DNA from: Acidobacteriota bacterium
GTDB lineage: Bacteria > Acidobacteriota > Terriglobia > Versatilivoradales > Versatilivoraceae
Direction: 5' to 3'
NCBI GenBank assembly: GCA_028875575.1
Contig: JAPPDF010000009.1
Span: forward strand, 1 to 64,000
Length of the DNA stretch: 64,000 bases
Below, one piece after another: positions 1 through 9,067 of the stretch. Under the pieces are notes generated by a model. It did no database searches and was not told the DNA's origin. It worked only from the letters and a program-made list of their open reading frames with translations. The translations under genes were made by a program, and so were the position numbers. Each line of letters begins with the position of its first letter. The stretch's first letter is position 1.

Positions 1-113
1 TGAGGGGGAGTCGCAGAAGCCGAGCCGCAGGCGAAGGCTGATGCGGAGGGGGGCATACGCGACGCCGCAAAGCTGCGGCTTCCTGAGTTACGGCGTTTGT
101 TTCAGGTAAGCCG
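1..113. other. Intergenic left edge of window
   Basis: No gene is visible in these 113 bases. A short stem, GCCGCA-AAGC-TGCGGC, lies at about 63-78, downstream of the SDR gene on the minus strand. It has no T-run and so is not called a terminator. Confidence 0.4.
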
Positions 114-890
114 TCAGGCGCAATAGCCGCCGTCCAGCACGATGTTTTGCCCGGTGATGTAACGGGACGCCTCGGAGGCCAGGAAGAGCGCCACGCCCTT
201 GATATCGTCGAATTCCGCCATTCTTCCCAGAAAGACGCGACGGTTGTACTGCGACAGAAAGGGTTCGTGAGCCACCTCCGGGTTGTAACCGCCTGGGGAA
301 ATGGCATTCACTCGAACACCGTGGGGCCCGGCCCAAGCCGCCAGGTACTTGGTGAGCCCGACGAGGCCGTGCTTGTGAAACTGGTAGTCGGGCGGGGTGG
401 TCATGTTGGTGCCGGCATAGTTGCTGAAGTCCGGGGCGACCACTCCCTGAACGGACCCGATGTTGATGATGGTCCCCTTTTTTCTCTTCATCATGGGATC
501 CATAAAGGCGCGGGAGATGGCAAAGAGTCCCGTGCCATTGACCTCCATCGACTGCCTCCAGTCGTCCAGTGGAGCTGCATAACTCCGCATGGAGCGTCCC
601 ACTGAGTTGTTGACCAGAATGTCGACTGAGCCCTGTTGTTCCAGCACTCGCTCACTAAAGGCCAGGATCGATTCCTCGCTTCCTTGGTCGTAACTTTCGC
701 CGCTGGCCTTCAGTCCCCGGTCCACCAGGCTGGCCGCCCATTCCAGGCAGCGGGACTTGTTGCGAGAAGCGATGATCACGTGAGCTCCGGCTTCGGCCAA
801 GGCTTCCGACATGGGAGTTCCATAGAGTCCGGTGCCCCCGGTGACGATGGCCGTGCAATCGGAAAGATCGAACAACTCGCGAACGTGCAT
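114..890 (-). CDS. SDR family oxidoreductase
   Basis: 258-residue classical short-chain dehydrogenase/reductase, predicted to be an NAD(P)-dependent alcohol/keto oxidoreductase in the cytoplasm. The nucleotide-binding TGGTGLYG is at residues 17-24, an NNS variant of the NNAG motif at about 94-96, Ser146 in the GSV segment, and the catalytic pair Tyr169/Lys173 in YQFHK. The stretch before the Tyr (NYAGTNMTTPPDYQ) is longer than in typical SDRs and resembles members found in polysaccharide gene clusters; the substrate cannot be read from this. The start is supported by AGGAGA about 6 bases upstream of the ATG. It is the last gene of the minus-strand train and lies 114 bases behind the AEC permease. 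Confidence 0.93.
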   Translation of the reverse strand: MHVRELFDLSDCTAIVTGGTGLYGTPMSEALAEAGAHVIIASRNKSRCLEWAASLVDRGLKASGESYDQGSEESILAFSERVLEQQGSVDILVNNSVGRSMRSYAAPLDDWRQSMEVNGTGLFAISRAFMDPMMKRKKGTIINIGSVQGVVAPDFSNYAGTNMTTPPDYQFHKHGLVGLTKYLAAWAGPHGVRVNAISPGGYNPEVAHEPFLSQYNRRVFLGRMAEFDDIKGVALFLASEASRYITGQNIVLDGGYCA

Positions 891-1004
891 GGTATTTCTC
901 CTGGGGGATGAGATTGCGTGACGGTGAAACCGGGTCGTTCGAGGATGATGCGCCCGGGACGACAGCTATCATACTCCTGTAGTCGCTTCCTTAACCCGCA
1001 TTTC

Positions 1005-1928
1005 TCAGCGGACCAGCACCAGCACCAGGGAAAGGGTCAGGATGCTGGACAGCGTGGAGAAGAGTACCGCTCTTGAGACGAAAGCGACGTTACTGCCGAG
1101 TTCTCGAGCGAAAACGATCGGCATGATCGCCGTAGGCATGCTTGCCTGCAGCACCACCACCTGACCCAGCAAGCCTCCCAAGCCAACCAGGGACGCGGCC
1201 CACCAGGCCCAAAGGGGACCGACCAGTAGTCTGAGAGCGACCACGCCCCAGGTGTCGGGATGGTTGATCCGAAGCGGGATGCGGCCCACCTCCATTCCGA
1301 TGGTGATCAACAATACCGGAATTCCCGCCCTGCCTAGGATGTCGACCGGCTCGAAGACGGAGGCCGGCAGGGGGATTTCAAAGGCGCGTAGGAACAGCGC
1401 AGCCAGAATGGCGTAGGGAACCGGCATCCGGGCCAGCTTCCAAAGAGATTGCCGGGTTCCGTGCACGCCCCTGGCAGCCAGAAACAAGCCACAGGTGTTG
1501 TGCGGCAAAGAGTTGGTTGCCACCAGGACAGCGGCCAGGCGCAGTCCTTCCTCGCCGAAGGCAAACAGCACGAAGGGGAATCCCAGGGTGACGGCGTTGA
1601 AGAAGGTTGCCGCCATGACGGCGGCGCCGGTGGCGGGCCCGTCCATACGGCGAAGCCTGGCATAAATCCATCCCAGCAGAGCCATGCCCGACAGGACCAG
1701 AAATACGAACGCAACCACTTGTCCCGCCTGCGCCAGGGTGACCTCCACCTTCATGAGGGAAGAGAAGAGTAGTGCAGGCGACAGGATGTAGAGACATAAA
1801 CGGCTCAGACTGCGGAGCTCGAAGTGCAGCAGCCGGTCGGTGAGAGCTCCCAGTCCGGCAAAGAAAATGGGGGGTAGCAGGGCATCCGCGAAGGTGCGGC
1901 CCACTGCAACCAGAAACGAGGTGATCAT
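1005..1928 (-). CDS. AEC-family (auxin efflux carrier-like) permease
   Basis: About 307-residue integral membrane protein of the AEC/membrane-transport-protein family (PF03547). These export or import small organic acids such as malate or malonate in bacteria, and the substrate here is unknown. Most of the chain is hydrophobic, with helices separated by short polar loops (for example PPIFFAGLGALTDR near the N-terminus and MPTAIMPIVFARELG near the C-terminus), giving about 8-10 membrane spans. The frame stays open upstream to 2099, but that extension has no family-like sequence and would overlap the WD40 gene. The ATG at 1928 begins the first membrane helix (MITSFLVAVGR) and lies 46 bases after the upstream stop. 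Probably co-transcribed with the WD40 cytochrome. Confidence 0.88.
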   Translation of the reverse strand: MITSFLVAVGRTFADALLPPIFFAGLGALTDRLLHFELRSLSRLCLYILSPALLFSSLMKVEVTLAQAGQVVAFVFLVLSGMALLGWIYARLRRMDGPATGAAVMAATFFNAVTLGFPFVLFAFGEEGLRLAAVLVATNSLPHNTCGLFLAARGVHGTRQSLWKLARMPVPYAILAALFLRAFEIPLPASVFEPVDILGRAGIPVLLITIGMEVGRIPLRINHPDTWGVVALRLLVGPLWAWWAASLVGLGGLLGQVVVLQASMPTAIMPIVFARELGSNVAFVSRAVLFSTLSSILTLSLVLVLVR

Positions 1929-1974
1929 GGAGTCGGCGTGGAATGAAACGCAACGGAATGCCGGACCGTGCAGA

Positions 1975-3546
1975 CTACTTCCCGGAAGGGCCGTCAACGG
2001 GTTCCGCCTCCGGCTCAAGCACGAATAGCGGCTGCAGGCCGGGAGAACGCCAGACCAGCAGGCGACCGTCCTGGTCTCCCGCCACGACCGTCCGACCATC
2101 CCTGCTCACTGCCGACACGTGGACGAAGGAGGACACGCCGCCAAGCCGTCGTTCCCCCAAGCGTACGATGGGATCTCCTGAACTGATCAACAATCGGTCG
2201 CTGTCGGCAATGAAGCTCAGGGAAGTGATCTCTTTCTCGTAGCCGCCGAGGGTCTGTTTCTGTTCGCCCGTTTCAAAATCCCAAAGCTTGACGTCGCCAT
2301 CGGCGCCGCAGGTGGCCAGAATCTTGCCGTCTGCTTTCCAGGCCACGTCCAGAACATGGTGGGTGTGTCCCTCAAGGGTCTTGGCCAATTGGCGGCTCTC
2401 GACCTCAAAGACTCTGGCAAATCGGTCGGTGGAGGCGGTAGCCAGATAGCGGCCGTCCGGTGAGAACTCGATTCCGAGGATGGTGTCGATGTGCGCATCG
2501 GGAACCTCTCCCGCGAGTTCCCCATTCTCCGCGCGCCAGATCTTGAGTTCGCCGCTTCTGGACGGGTCTCCACTTCCGGTTGCCAGCAGTTGGCCATCGG
2601 GACTGAAGGCCAATGCCGTTACCCTTCCCATGGGCCCGGATGAATCTTGCGCCGATCCGACCACCCGCTCCAAGACCCAGGACAATTCCTGTTTGTTCTG
2701 GCTTGGTTCGGTCGGGCTTGGAACCGGACCTGACATCTGCAAACGCCAGAATTTCAAGGTCCTGTAGCCTCCAGAAACCAGGAGATCACCCTTGGGACTG
2801 AAGGCCAGCGAGTGAACCATGTCCAGGTGGCTGACCCCCGGCTCCGCATAGAGGCTGCCCGGGTTCAATGAGGGGTCGGTGAGTCGTGCCGCCAGTCGGC
2901 CAGAGGCCAGGTGGTAAACGAGAATCCTGTTGGAGCGTCCGCAGGCGGCGTAGTTGCCATCAGGACTGATGGCGGCGCTGTAGACAGGATTCAAGGTTGC
3001 CGGAATGACCTTCCAATTCAATTGGGGCAAGAGGCTGGTCGGGTCGCCTGCCCGGGCACCCTGATCGATCCAGAGTTTAAGGAGCCCAAGCTCTTCGGAG
3101 GTGAGGGGCGCAGCCTCGGCGGCATTCCCCTCAGGCGGCATAAAGGGTTGGCGGATATGAGCGGCCACCTGGAGCAGCAGACTGTCGGCGCCGTTGCCTG
3201 GAACGACCAGCGGTTCTGCTCGATCGCCGGAGAGAATCAGCTGCCTGTCTTCCAGAACCACTTTTCCGAGAGCCAGGCTCTTGCTGTGACAGGCCAGGCA
3301 TTTGGCCTGAAAAATCGGAAGGAGATCCCTGTTGAAGCTGACAGGTTCCTGCCTGTCCGGGACCGAAATGGGAATGGATCCGTCCCGAGCCCCATCCTTG
3401 TCCTGGTCGAGTTGAGCCCGGACAGGGGCGGCCGCGACGGTCGCCAGCAAAGTCAGCCAAAGAATCACCGGATGTCCCGGCGCCGGCAGTTCGGGCCGGC
3501 GTCTGGCCCGGCGGCCGGAATGGAGGGTCTTGAGGAACCGCTTCAT
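1975..3546 (-). CDS. Planctomycete-type cytochrome c domain + WD40 repeat protein
   Basis: 523 residues. The N-terminal signal segment (about residues 25-44, ending VRAQ) is followed by a PSCyt1-like cytochrome c domain. One heme-attachment motif, CLACH, is at residues 83-87, and a likely axial Met lies in RQPFMPPEG. The rest, about residue 185 onward, is a WD40 beta-propeller with repeats such as LAFSPDGQLLATGSGD, IEFSPDGRYLATAST and VAWKADGKILATCGADGDVKLWD. Predicted exported redox or scaffold protein; this domain pairing is common in Planctomycetes and some Acidobacteria but its function is not established. The ATG overlaps the stop of the upstream PPC-domain gene by 4 bases (ATGA), so translation is probably coupled. 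Confidence 0.9.
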   Translation of the reverse strand: MKRFLKTLHSGRRARRRPELPAPGHPVILWLTLLATVAAAPVRAQLDQDKDGARDGSIPISVPDRQEPVSFNRDLLPIFQAKCLACHSKSLALGKVVLEDRQLILSGDRAEPLVVPGNGADSLLLQVAAHIRQPFMPPEGNAAEAAPLTSEELGLLKLWIDQGARAGDPTSLLPQLNWKVIPATLNPVYSAAISPDGNYAACGRSNRILVYHLASGRLAARLTDPSLNPGSLYAEPGVSHLDMVHSLAFSPKGDLLVSGGYRTLKFWRLQMSGPVPSPTEPSQNKQELSWVLERVVGSAQDSSGPMGRVTALAFSPDGQLLATGSGDPSRSGELKIWRAENGELAGEVPDAHIDTILGIEFSPDGRYLATASTDRFARVFEVESRQLAKTLEGHTHHVLDVAWKADGKILATCGADGDVKLWDFETGEQKQTLGGYEKEITSLSFIADSDRLLISSGDPIVRLGERRLGGVSSFVHVSAVSRDGRTVVAGDQDGRLLVWRSPGLQPLFVLEPEAEPVDGPSGK

Positions 3547-6341
3547 GGACGGTGTCTGAGAGAGGTCTCCTGCAGGACGGGTTGCACCCGGATCGTCAGC
3601 GGCTCTTCCACCTGAATTTCCTGCTCGTTCAGTTGAAGCGTTGCTTGGAGCTTGAGCGGATAATCGCCGGGATCCAGATCGGCAGCCAGCCGGACAAGCA
3701 GGGCGGAGGTCGTCTCGCCTTTCGGAATGGTTACCGACTCGGCCTCGATCCCGACGATGTGGATGGGAACTTTGAGACCGATCTCAACCGGGTCGGCGTA
3801 GTTGAACAGGCGCTTGATGGAAAGGGGCAATTCCAGGTTGGTCCCGGCTTGAGAGTGCCACAGCCTCTCCTTTCCAGTCAGGAGAATGGGAGACGGATGG
3901 ATGGTCAAATCCAGAGCTCTGGAATGAGCAGCCATCCTGACTTTTCGAGGGGATGCCTTGGCAATCGCCTCTTGCAAGCGCTTCTCGGCCGCCCTGCGCG
4001 CCCGCTCGGCCTCCTTGGCTTGGGCGGCCGCATCCGCCTCGGATTGGGGAGTTGTCTTCCCGGTGCTTCTTCCCGCCACAACCGTTTTCCGTTCGGACAG
4101 TTGTTGTAACCTCATCGTTTCCCGACGGGCATGAGCCACCCCTTCGGGTTGGTTGCGATAGGTGACCTGTCCCACTGCCACCGTCGAAAAAGTGTACTTT
4201 CCGGGCTTGAACTCGTTCCCCCGCTTGGTGACCTTGTAGACGAGCGTTCCCTCGCTGCTCTCATCGTCCACAACCAGCTTGGTGGTGCCCTCCCTCAGTC
4301 CGTCAAGCGTTCCCAGGCGCAGCTTCAACTCGCCCGGCAGAAGGGGGCGGCGAGCGAGCTGAAAGGGGATTTTCAGATTGCCTTCCAGAGGGACGTCCCA
4401 CGCCTGCTTTTGGATCCGGAACTCTGGAAGCTGAGGGGCCAACTCGTTTCGGCTCACGGCCAGGGTCCGATTCCGCACCAGCCGGGATTGCGCGCCTGCC
4501 CGTCTCAGCGAGCCGGAGTTCCAGACCAGGGTAGCGTGGCGCGCCTGACGCTCAACCGCCCGGCCATCGATCCTTGCCCTGCCGATCACCTCCACGGCCC
4601 CGGTCCAACCCGCCGCCTCGGGAGACGCCTCGAAGTACAGGTAGGTTCCGTTGCTCTTTTCCAGGATGGTTGCTCCCGGGAAGCTGATCCCGGGGGGCAA
4701 CCCCTTGACCTCGAGATCGATCCTGCCCTCGAATCCGTCGCGCCGGATGGCCATGACGTTCATGCGGGTCTTCCCTCCCAGCCGCACCAGGGGTTCCCAG
4801 ATGATGCCGTCGTCGTTGGAGCCTCCGGGATCGTCGGTAGCCACCAACAGGCGGAAATCGGGATCGGAATGGCGAATCGACAGCCGGTAGAGTTGGGAGG
4901 GGCGGCTCTCCCGTGTGGCCGCCAAATCGTGAATCTTGAGCCGGTAGGCGCCGTCGTGCTCGGCCTTGAATCGAAAGACCGGGTCGCGGCTTCCGGTGTT
5001 ATAGCGCTCGTCTCCGAGAAAAGTGTTGTCATCGTCCAATCGCGCCACCAACTCCGGCTGCTCCAAGCCATTGCCATCGACGGACAACCTCTGCAGCACC
5101 ACTACGGGATCGGTGGGCAGACCCAGCCGATGTGAGAACACTTCAATCCAGTAGCTGGCGCCCTTCTCGGCTTCAAAGACAAACCAGTCCTGGTCTGCCT
5201 GGGGGAAGAACTGCCCCTGGATCTCGCAGGGCAGCGAAACCCTCTGGGCCGAATGGGGCTGATTGTTGGGTTCCAGTTCGCTGACCAGGGGAGCCGTGGC
5301 AAAACCAAGGCTGGCGGAGTTCGAGACTCCTTCGGGCGAGTTCAATCGGAAGTCGATGCCTCCCGCCACAACCTGTCTCGGTTCCAGGAAGGAGTTGACA
5401 GGCAGGAGATGAGCATCCTGGGGAAGAGTGATTTCGACGGTTTTCTCCTCCAGGGGCACCCCTTGGGGGTTGAGCACGGAGGAGGTTTTGCCGCCCGGGA
5501 GATTTTGCCCGTAAACCACGTAGGATTGACGACTCCCCGGCCGGCCGGCCGGCGGAAAGATGTATGCGATATGCGGTTGGGTTCCCACCGAGAGGCGATA
5601 GGCATATTCGGGACCGCCTCGATAGAGGTAGTCGTAAATCTTGACGACGTACTCTCCGGCAGCAGGGGCCGTGAAGTCCAGGAACGGGTCGAGGCGGTAG
5701 GTGTCCCGATCGCTCATGAGCTCTCTACCGGAGGCGTCGCAGAGCACCAGGGTCGCATCCATCTTGGAGTCTAATCGCTGGGCCAGCACTTTCAGCACGA
5801 TGCGCTGTCCCTGCTCGGCTTCGAATGTGAAATAGTCGGCTACGCCTTCGTTGCTACGGCCGTTTACGGTCACACCCAAAGGAATCCGCCGGGACTTTGG
5901 CAGCGTGTGGTTGTCGTCCTCCGAGAGCACCTCTTCCTGATCTCCGACCATAAAGGCTCGAGCGTTGGAAATCCCGAAGTGCCCGGCCAGGCGCAACTCG
6001 TAGACTCCCGGGGGCACGTCGGGGGCAATGGTGACCTTGAACTTGCCGGGAACGGGCCGTGGAGTCGGCTCGAGCCAGGTGCTCTCTCTCATCAGCGGGG
6101 AGCCGGTAATTCCCGGGTGGGAAAAGAGGAGGCGGTCGACGCCGTCCATGTTGCTGCCGGAGACGGTGACCTCAACGGTCGAGGCCTGTTTCCCACCGGA
6201 AGGGAAAGCCGTCATAAGCCGCAGAAACGGCATTTGGCCCCAAGCGGGGATGCCCGCCAACTGCCAGAGTCCGGCGGCTCCCAGCAACACCAACGCCACC
6301 GACCGCAGCTTCGCAGCAGTGTTTGAAGTCCTGTGTTTCAT
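3543..6341 (-). CDS. Pre-peptidase C-terminal (PPC) domain protein, secreted
   Basis: About 932 residues. The chosen ATG at 6341 is preceded by a GGAGGGGGAGA-type ribosome binding site and starts a good signal peptide (hydrophobic core SVALVLLGAAGLWQLAG, cleavage near PAWGQ). Two or more PPC-like beta-sandwich domains are recognisable by segments such as DYFTFEAEQGQRIVLKVLAQ with YDYLYRGGPEYAYRLSV, and DWFVFEAEKGASYWIEVFSH. An Ala/Lys/Glu-rich coiled-coil stretch (AAQAKEAERARRAAEKRLQEA) lies around residue 750. In DUF1501/DUF1549 clusters such proteins are regular partners of unknown role, probably binding a substrate or the cell surface. The frame is open 30 codons further upstream, but that extension has no signal-like features. 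Confidence 0.88.
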   Translation of the reverse strand: MKHRTSNTAAKLRSVALVLLGAAGLWQLAGIPAWGQMPFLRLMTAFPSGGKQASTVEVTVSGSNMDGVDRLLFSHPGITGSPLMRESTWLEPTPRPVPGKFKVTIAPDVPPGVYELRLAGHFGISNARAFMVGDQEEVLSEDDNHTLPKSRRIPLGVTVNGRSNEGVADYFTFEAEQGQRIVLKVLAQRLDSKMDATLVLCDASGRELMSDRDTYRLDPFLDFTAPAAGEYVVKIYDYLYRGGPEYAYRLSVGTQPHIAYIFPPAGRPGSRQSYVVYGQNLPGGKTSSVLNPQGVPLEEKTVEITLPQDAHLLPVNSFLEPRQVVAGGIDFRLNSPEGVSNSASLGFATAPLVSELEPNNQPHSAQRVSLPCEIQGQFFPQADQDWFVFEAEKGASYWIEVFSHRLGLPTDPVVVLQRLSVDGNGLEQPELVARLDDDNTFLGDERYNTGSRDPVFRFKAEHDGAYRLKIHDLAATRESRPSQLYRLSIRHSDPDFRLLVATDDPGGSNDDGIIWEPLVRLGGKTRMNVMAIRRDGFEGRIDLEVKGLPPGISFPGATILEKSNGTYLYFEASPEAAGWTGAVEVIGRARIDGRAVERQARHATLVWNSGSLRRAGAQSRLVRNRTLAVSRNELAPQLPEFRIQKQAWDVPLEGNLKIPFQLARRPLLPGELKLRLGTLDGLREGTTKLVVDDESSEGTLVYKVTKRGNEFKPGKYTFSTVAVGQVTYRNQPEGVAHARRETMRLQQLSERKTVVAGRSTGKTTPQSEADAAAQAKEAERARRAAEKRLQEAIAKASPRKVRMAAHSRALDLTIHPSPILLTGKERLWHSQAGTNLELPLSIKRLFNYADPVEIGLKVPIHIVGIEAESVTIPKGETTSALLVRLAADLDPGDYPLKLQATLQLNEQEIQVEEPLTIRVQPVLQETSLRHRP

Positions 6342-6489
6342 GGAGATTTCTCCCCCTCCGGGTGCGAGTGGCTCGCTCCTCCACCGGAACCGGTCACATC
6401 GGGAACCCTCCCGCGGATTGGATGCTCCCACCCCAAGTCAACCGGTTCGGCAACCTCCTCAGCCGCTCGGGTGCGAACTCGGCTAGTGG

Positions 6490-9048
6490 TCAATGGTTGA
6501 AAAGGAACTCTTTGGTGTTGAGCAGAGCCCAGAGGGTGTCCTGATAGGCCTCTTGCAACCGGCTCCGCGAGGCAGCGGCAGCGTCCGACACTTGAGTCTT
6601 TTTCCGTATGTAGCCCAATGCGAGCTCCATTTCCGGCTCTTCTGGCAAGCGCGACAGGGCCCACAGATAGAGTTCCCGTATCTTTTCTTCGTCGGTCAGG
6701 CTGGAATCGTTGGCCAGGCGGATGGCCCGTCCCCGCGGGTCGCTGACCCTCTCGTGGATCTTGCGAGAATTCAACAGGTGGAGGCTCTGGGCCAGGTTGG
6801 CGTCATGGGTTCGCTCGGACTCGGAGGCGCTGGCATTGTTGGGTCGGCCGAACAGCGTCAGGAAATAGGAGTCGGCGTTGAAGCTGTCGTCGGGTAGCTG
6901 CACGGCCCGCGTCCCGATGGGCTGACCGGGGAATTGGGTCGGCACGTCGGTCACCTGGTCGATTGCGTCCAGCAGGACCTCGGCCGTCAACCGCTTGGGG
7001 TAGTACCTGGAGAAGTTCTGACTGTCATCCGCGTTTCGCCCATTGGGATGGGAACTGCGCTGATAGGTCCGGGATTGACAGATCGTCCGGATCAGCTCCT
7101 TCAGGTCGAAGCCGCTTTGGATGAAATGGCCGGCCAGAGCGTCCAGCAAGTCCGGATTGGTGGCGGGGTTGGTGCCTCTCATGTCGTCTTCCGGTTCGAC
7201 CAGGCCCCGTCCCATGAAATGCTTCCAGTAACGGTTCACCAGCATGCGGGCAAAGAAGGGATTGTCCTTGTCGGCCATCCAGTCGGCCAGAACCTGCCGA
7301 GGGTCCTGCTCTGGGGAAATGTCGAAGGCGCTCGTACCCAGTCCCGTGGGCATCACCGGCAGCTTGGTCTTGGGATTGATGGCGGCTGCCGTTCCGCGGT
7401 CATGGAAAATGACTTCCTCCCCGGCCTGAGTTCCCGGCTTTCGCGCCAGACGAGAGAAGAAAGCGGCAAATCCGTAGTAGTCCTGCTGGCTCCATTGTTC
7501 GTAGGGATGGTGATGGCAGCGGGCGCACTGCAGCCGAACGCCCAGATAGATCTGGGCCGCGTCCTGAACCTGGTCTTCGATGCTCTTGACTTCCCGGAAC
7601 CAGGTCACGGCCGGATTGCGGCCAATCTCCCCGGTAGCCGTAACGATCTCTCGCATCCACTGGTCGTAGGGCTTGTTTTCCAGGAGGCTCCGGCGGATCC
7701 AGGCGTGGAACAGAAAATTGCCCCGGGTGGATCGCTCGTCCCGTCGTTTGTTGCGGAGAATGGCGCTCCACTTGTTGGCGAAATAGTCGGCGTAGTCCGG
7801 ACTCGCCAGCAACTGATCGACCCATTTCCGGCGCTTGTCGGGGTCCGGATCCGCCAGAAACTCTCTGGCCTGACCAGGGGTGGGCAGGCGCCCCGTGATG
7901 TCGATGGATGTGCGGCGCAGAAAGGTGGCGTCGTCGCAGGGTTTCGAAGGCGGCAGCTCCAGAGTCCGGAGTTTGCTGAGCACCCAACGGTCGATAAAAC
8001 TTTCTGGCGGCTCCCCTTCCAGCACCCGACCGCCGTAGGGGACCGTCACTCGAAAGACCGCCACCTGGTCCTGGAATCGGACCATGACTGCCGATTGACC
8101 GGCCCGTTCCCCGACCCGCACCAGGCCCGAAGGGCTTACCTCTGCCAGCTCTTTCTGGTTGGACTCATACTGGCAAAGGCGGGTCACATCTTTGCTGGAA
8201 CCGTCCGAATAGGTTGCCGTTACCAGGAGCTGCTGCTCCTGTCGGCGAGACATCAGTCGATGGGCCGGGAGAACCTGGATTCCCACCACGCCGGCGTCAT
8301 TGGGCCCCCCGTAAGGCATGCCTTGCCTGATCCAGCGCGAGAGCAGGTCGAAGGCCGGAGAGTTCCGCTCAACCCGAAGCCCGCCGCCGTGAGGGACCGA
8401 CCCCGTTGCCTTGAGCAGGAGCAGGCTCCGCTCCGGTGCGGCTGGAAACAGGCGGCGTCCCCGTCCCTCAATCACCAGAAACTCGAAGTCTTCCTGGGGT
8501 TCGAAGCCGAACAGCGACAATCTGAAGCCGTTTTGACCCGAGGCCTTGCCGTGGCAACCGCCGCTGTTGCATCCCGATTTGGTAAAGATGGGAACAATCT
8601 CGTTGGGGAAATTGACACGTCTCGAATGCCCGATCTCTCGAACGGAAAGGCGGGTGACGGCACTGGGTCCCTGGTTGACCCCGGCCGTTACCCGAACCGA
8701 TCCGTTGGCCAAGGGCGTTACAAATCCGGTCGTGTCGATGGAGACGATTCCGGCGGGTCGGGACTCGTAATGGACTTGGCGGGTGTAGTCCACCAGTTGC
8801 CCATCACTCAGGCGGCCCGTCACCAGGAGCTGCTGTCTTGCCTCCGATCCGCGCAGCCATGCCACCGCGTCGGGATCGGTCGAACCGGGCCGACCGGTCT
8901 CCAGGGTCAAGGCTACCAGCGGGTTGGCATCGGAAGCAGGGGTGGACTGAGGGGACTGGCTCCGTGCGGGAACAACCAGGAGAAGCAGAACCGATGCCAA
9001 GCTCAGGCTGGTGACCCGGGGAAGGCTCGACCGAGGAATGGTCACCAT
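6490..9048 (-). CDS. DUF1549/DUF1553 cytochrome with Big2-type Ig domains
   Basis: 852 residues. Signal peptide at about 10-31 (SLASVLLLLVVPARSQ), an Ig-like Big2 domain at about 45-135, a cytochrome-like segment with C160-x4-C165-H166 (CNSGGCH), a second Big2 domain at about 255-335, then DUF1549 (from about 350) and DUF1553 (to the end). DUF1549 holds a canonical heme-type CARCH at 508-512 followed by HHPYEQW, and DUF1553 holds the family hallmark NPFFARMLVNRYWKHFMGRG. Predicted exported multidomain redox protein. The first motif has four residues between the cysteines rather than two, so heme attachment there is not assured. Start ATG at 9048 follows AAAGGTGGG; 19 bases separate it from the DUF1501 stop. 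Confidence 0.92.
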   Translation of the reverse strand: MVTIPRSSLPRVTSLSLASVLLLLVVPARSQSPQSTPASDANPLVALTLETGRPGSTDPDAVAWLRGSEARQQLLVTGRLSDGQLVDYTRQVHYESRPAGIVSIDTTGFVTPLANGSVRVTAGVNQGPSAVTRLSVREIGHSRRVNFPNEIVPIFTKSGCNSGGCHGKASGQNGFRLSLFGFEPQEDFEFLVIEGRGRRLFPAAPERSLLLLKATGSVPHGGGLRVERNSPAFDLLSRWIRQGMPYGGPNDAGVVGIQVLPAHRLMSRRQEQQLLVTATYSDGSSKDVTRLCQYESNQKELAEVSPSGLVRVGERAGQSAVMVRFQDQVAVFRVTVPYGGRVLEGEPPESFIDRWVLSKLRTLELPPSKPCDDATFLRRTSIDITGRLPTPGQAREFLADPDPDKRRKWVDQLLASPDYADYFANKWSAILRNKRRDERSTRGNFLFHAWIRRSLLENKPYDQWMREIVTATGEIGRNPAVTWFREVKSIEDQVQDAAQIYLGVRLQCARCHHHPYEQWSQQDYYGFAAFFSRLARKPGTQAGEEVIFHDRGTAAAINPKTKLPVMPTGLGTSAFDISPEQDPRQVLADWMADKDNPFFARMLVNRYWKHFMGRGLVEPEDDMRGTNPATNPDLLDALAGHFIQSGFDLKELIRTICQSRTYQRSSHPNGRNADDSQNFSRYYPKRLTAEVLLDAIDQVTDVPTQFPGQPIGTRAVQLPDDSFNADSYFLTLFGRPNNASASESERTHDANLAQSLHLLNSRKIHERVSDPRGRAIRLANDSSLTDEEKIRELYLWALSRLPEEPEMELALGYIRKKTQVSDAAAASRSRLQEAYQDTLWALLNTKEFLFNH

Positions 9049-9067
9049 TGCTAACCCACCTTTGTAG

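Noticed and set aside
6934-9054. 706-codon open frame on the plus strand opposite the DUF1549 gene
   Set aside because: A frame on the opposite strand of a GC-rich gene; the translation has no recognisable domain and the other strand encodes DUF1549 motifs.
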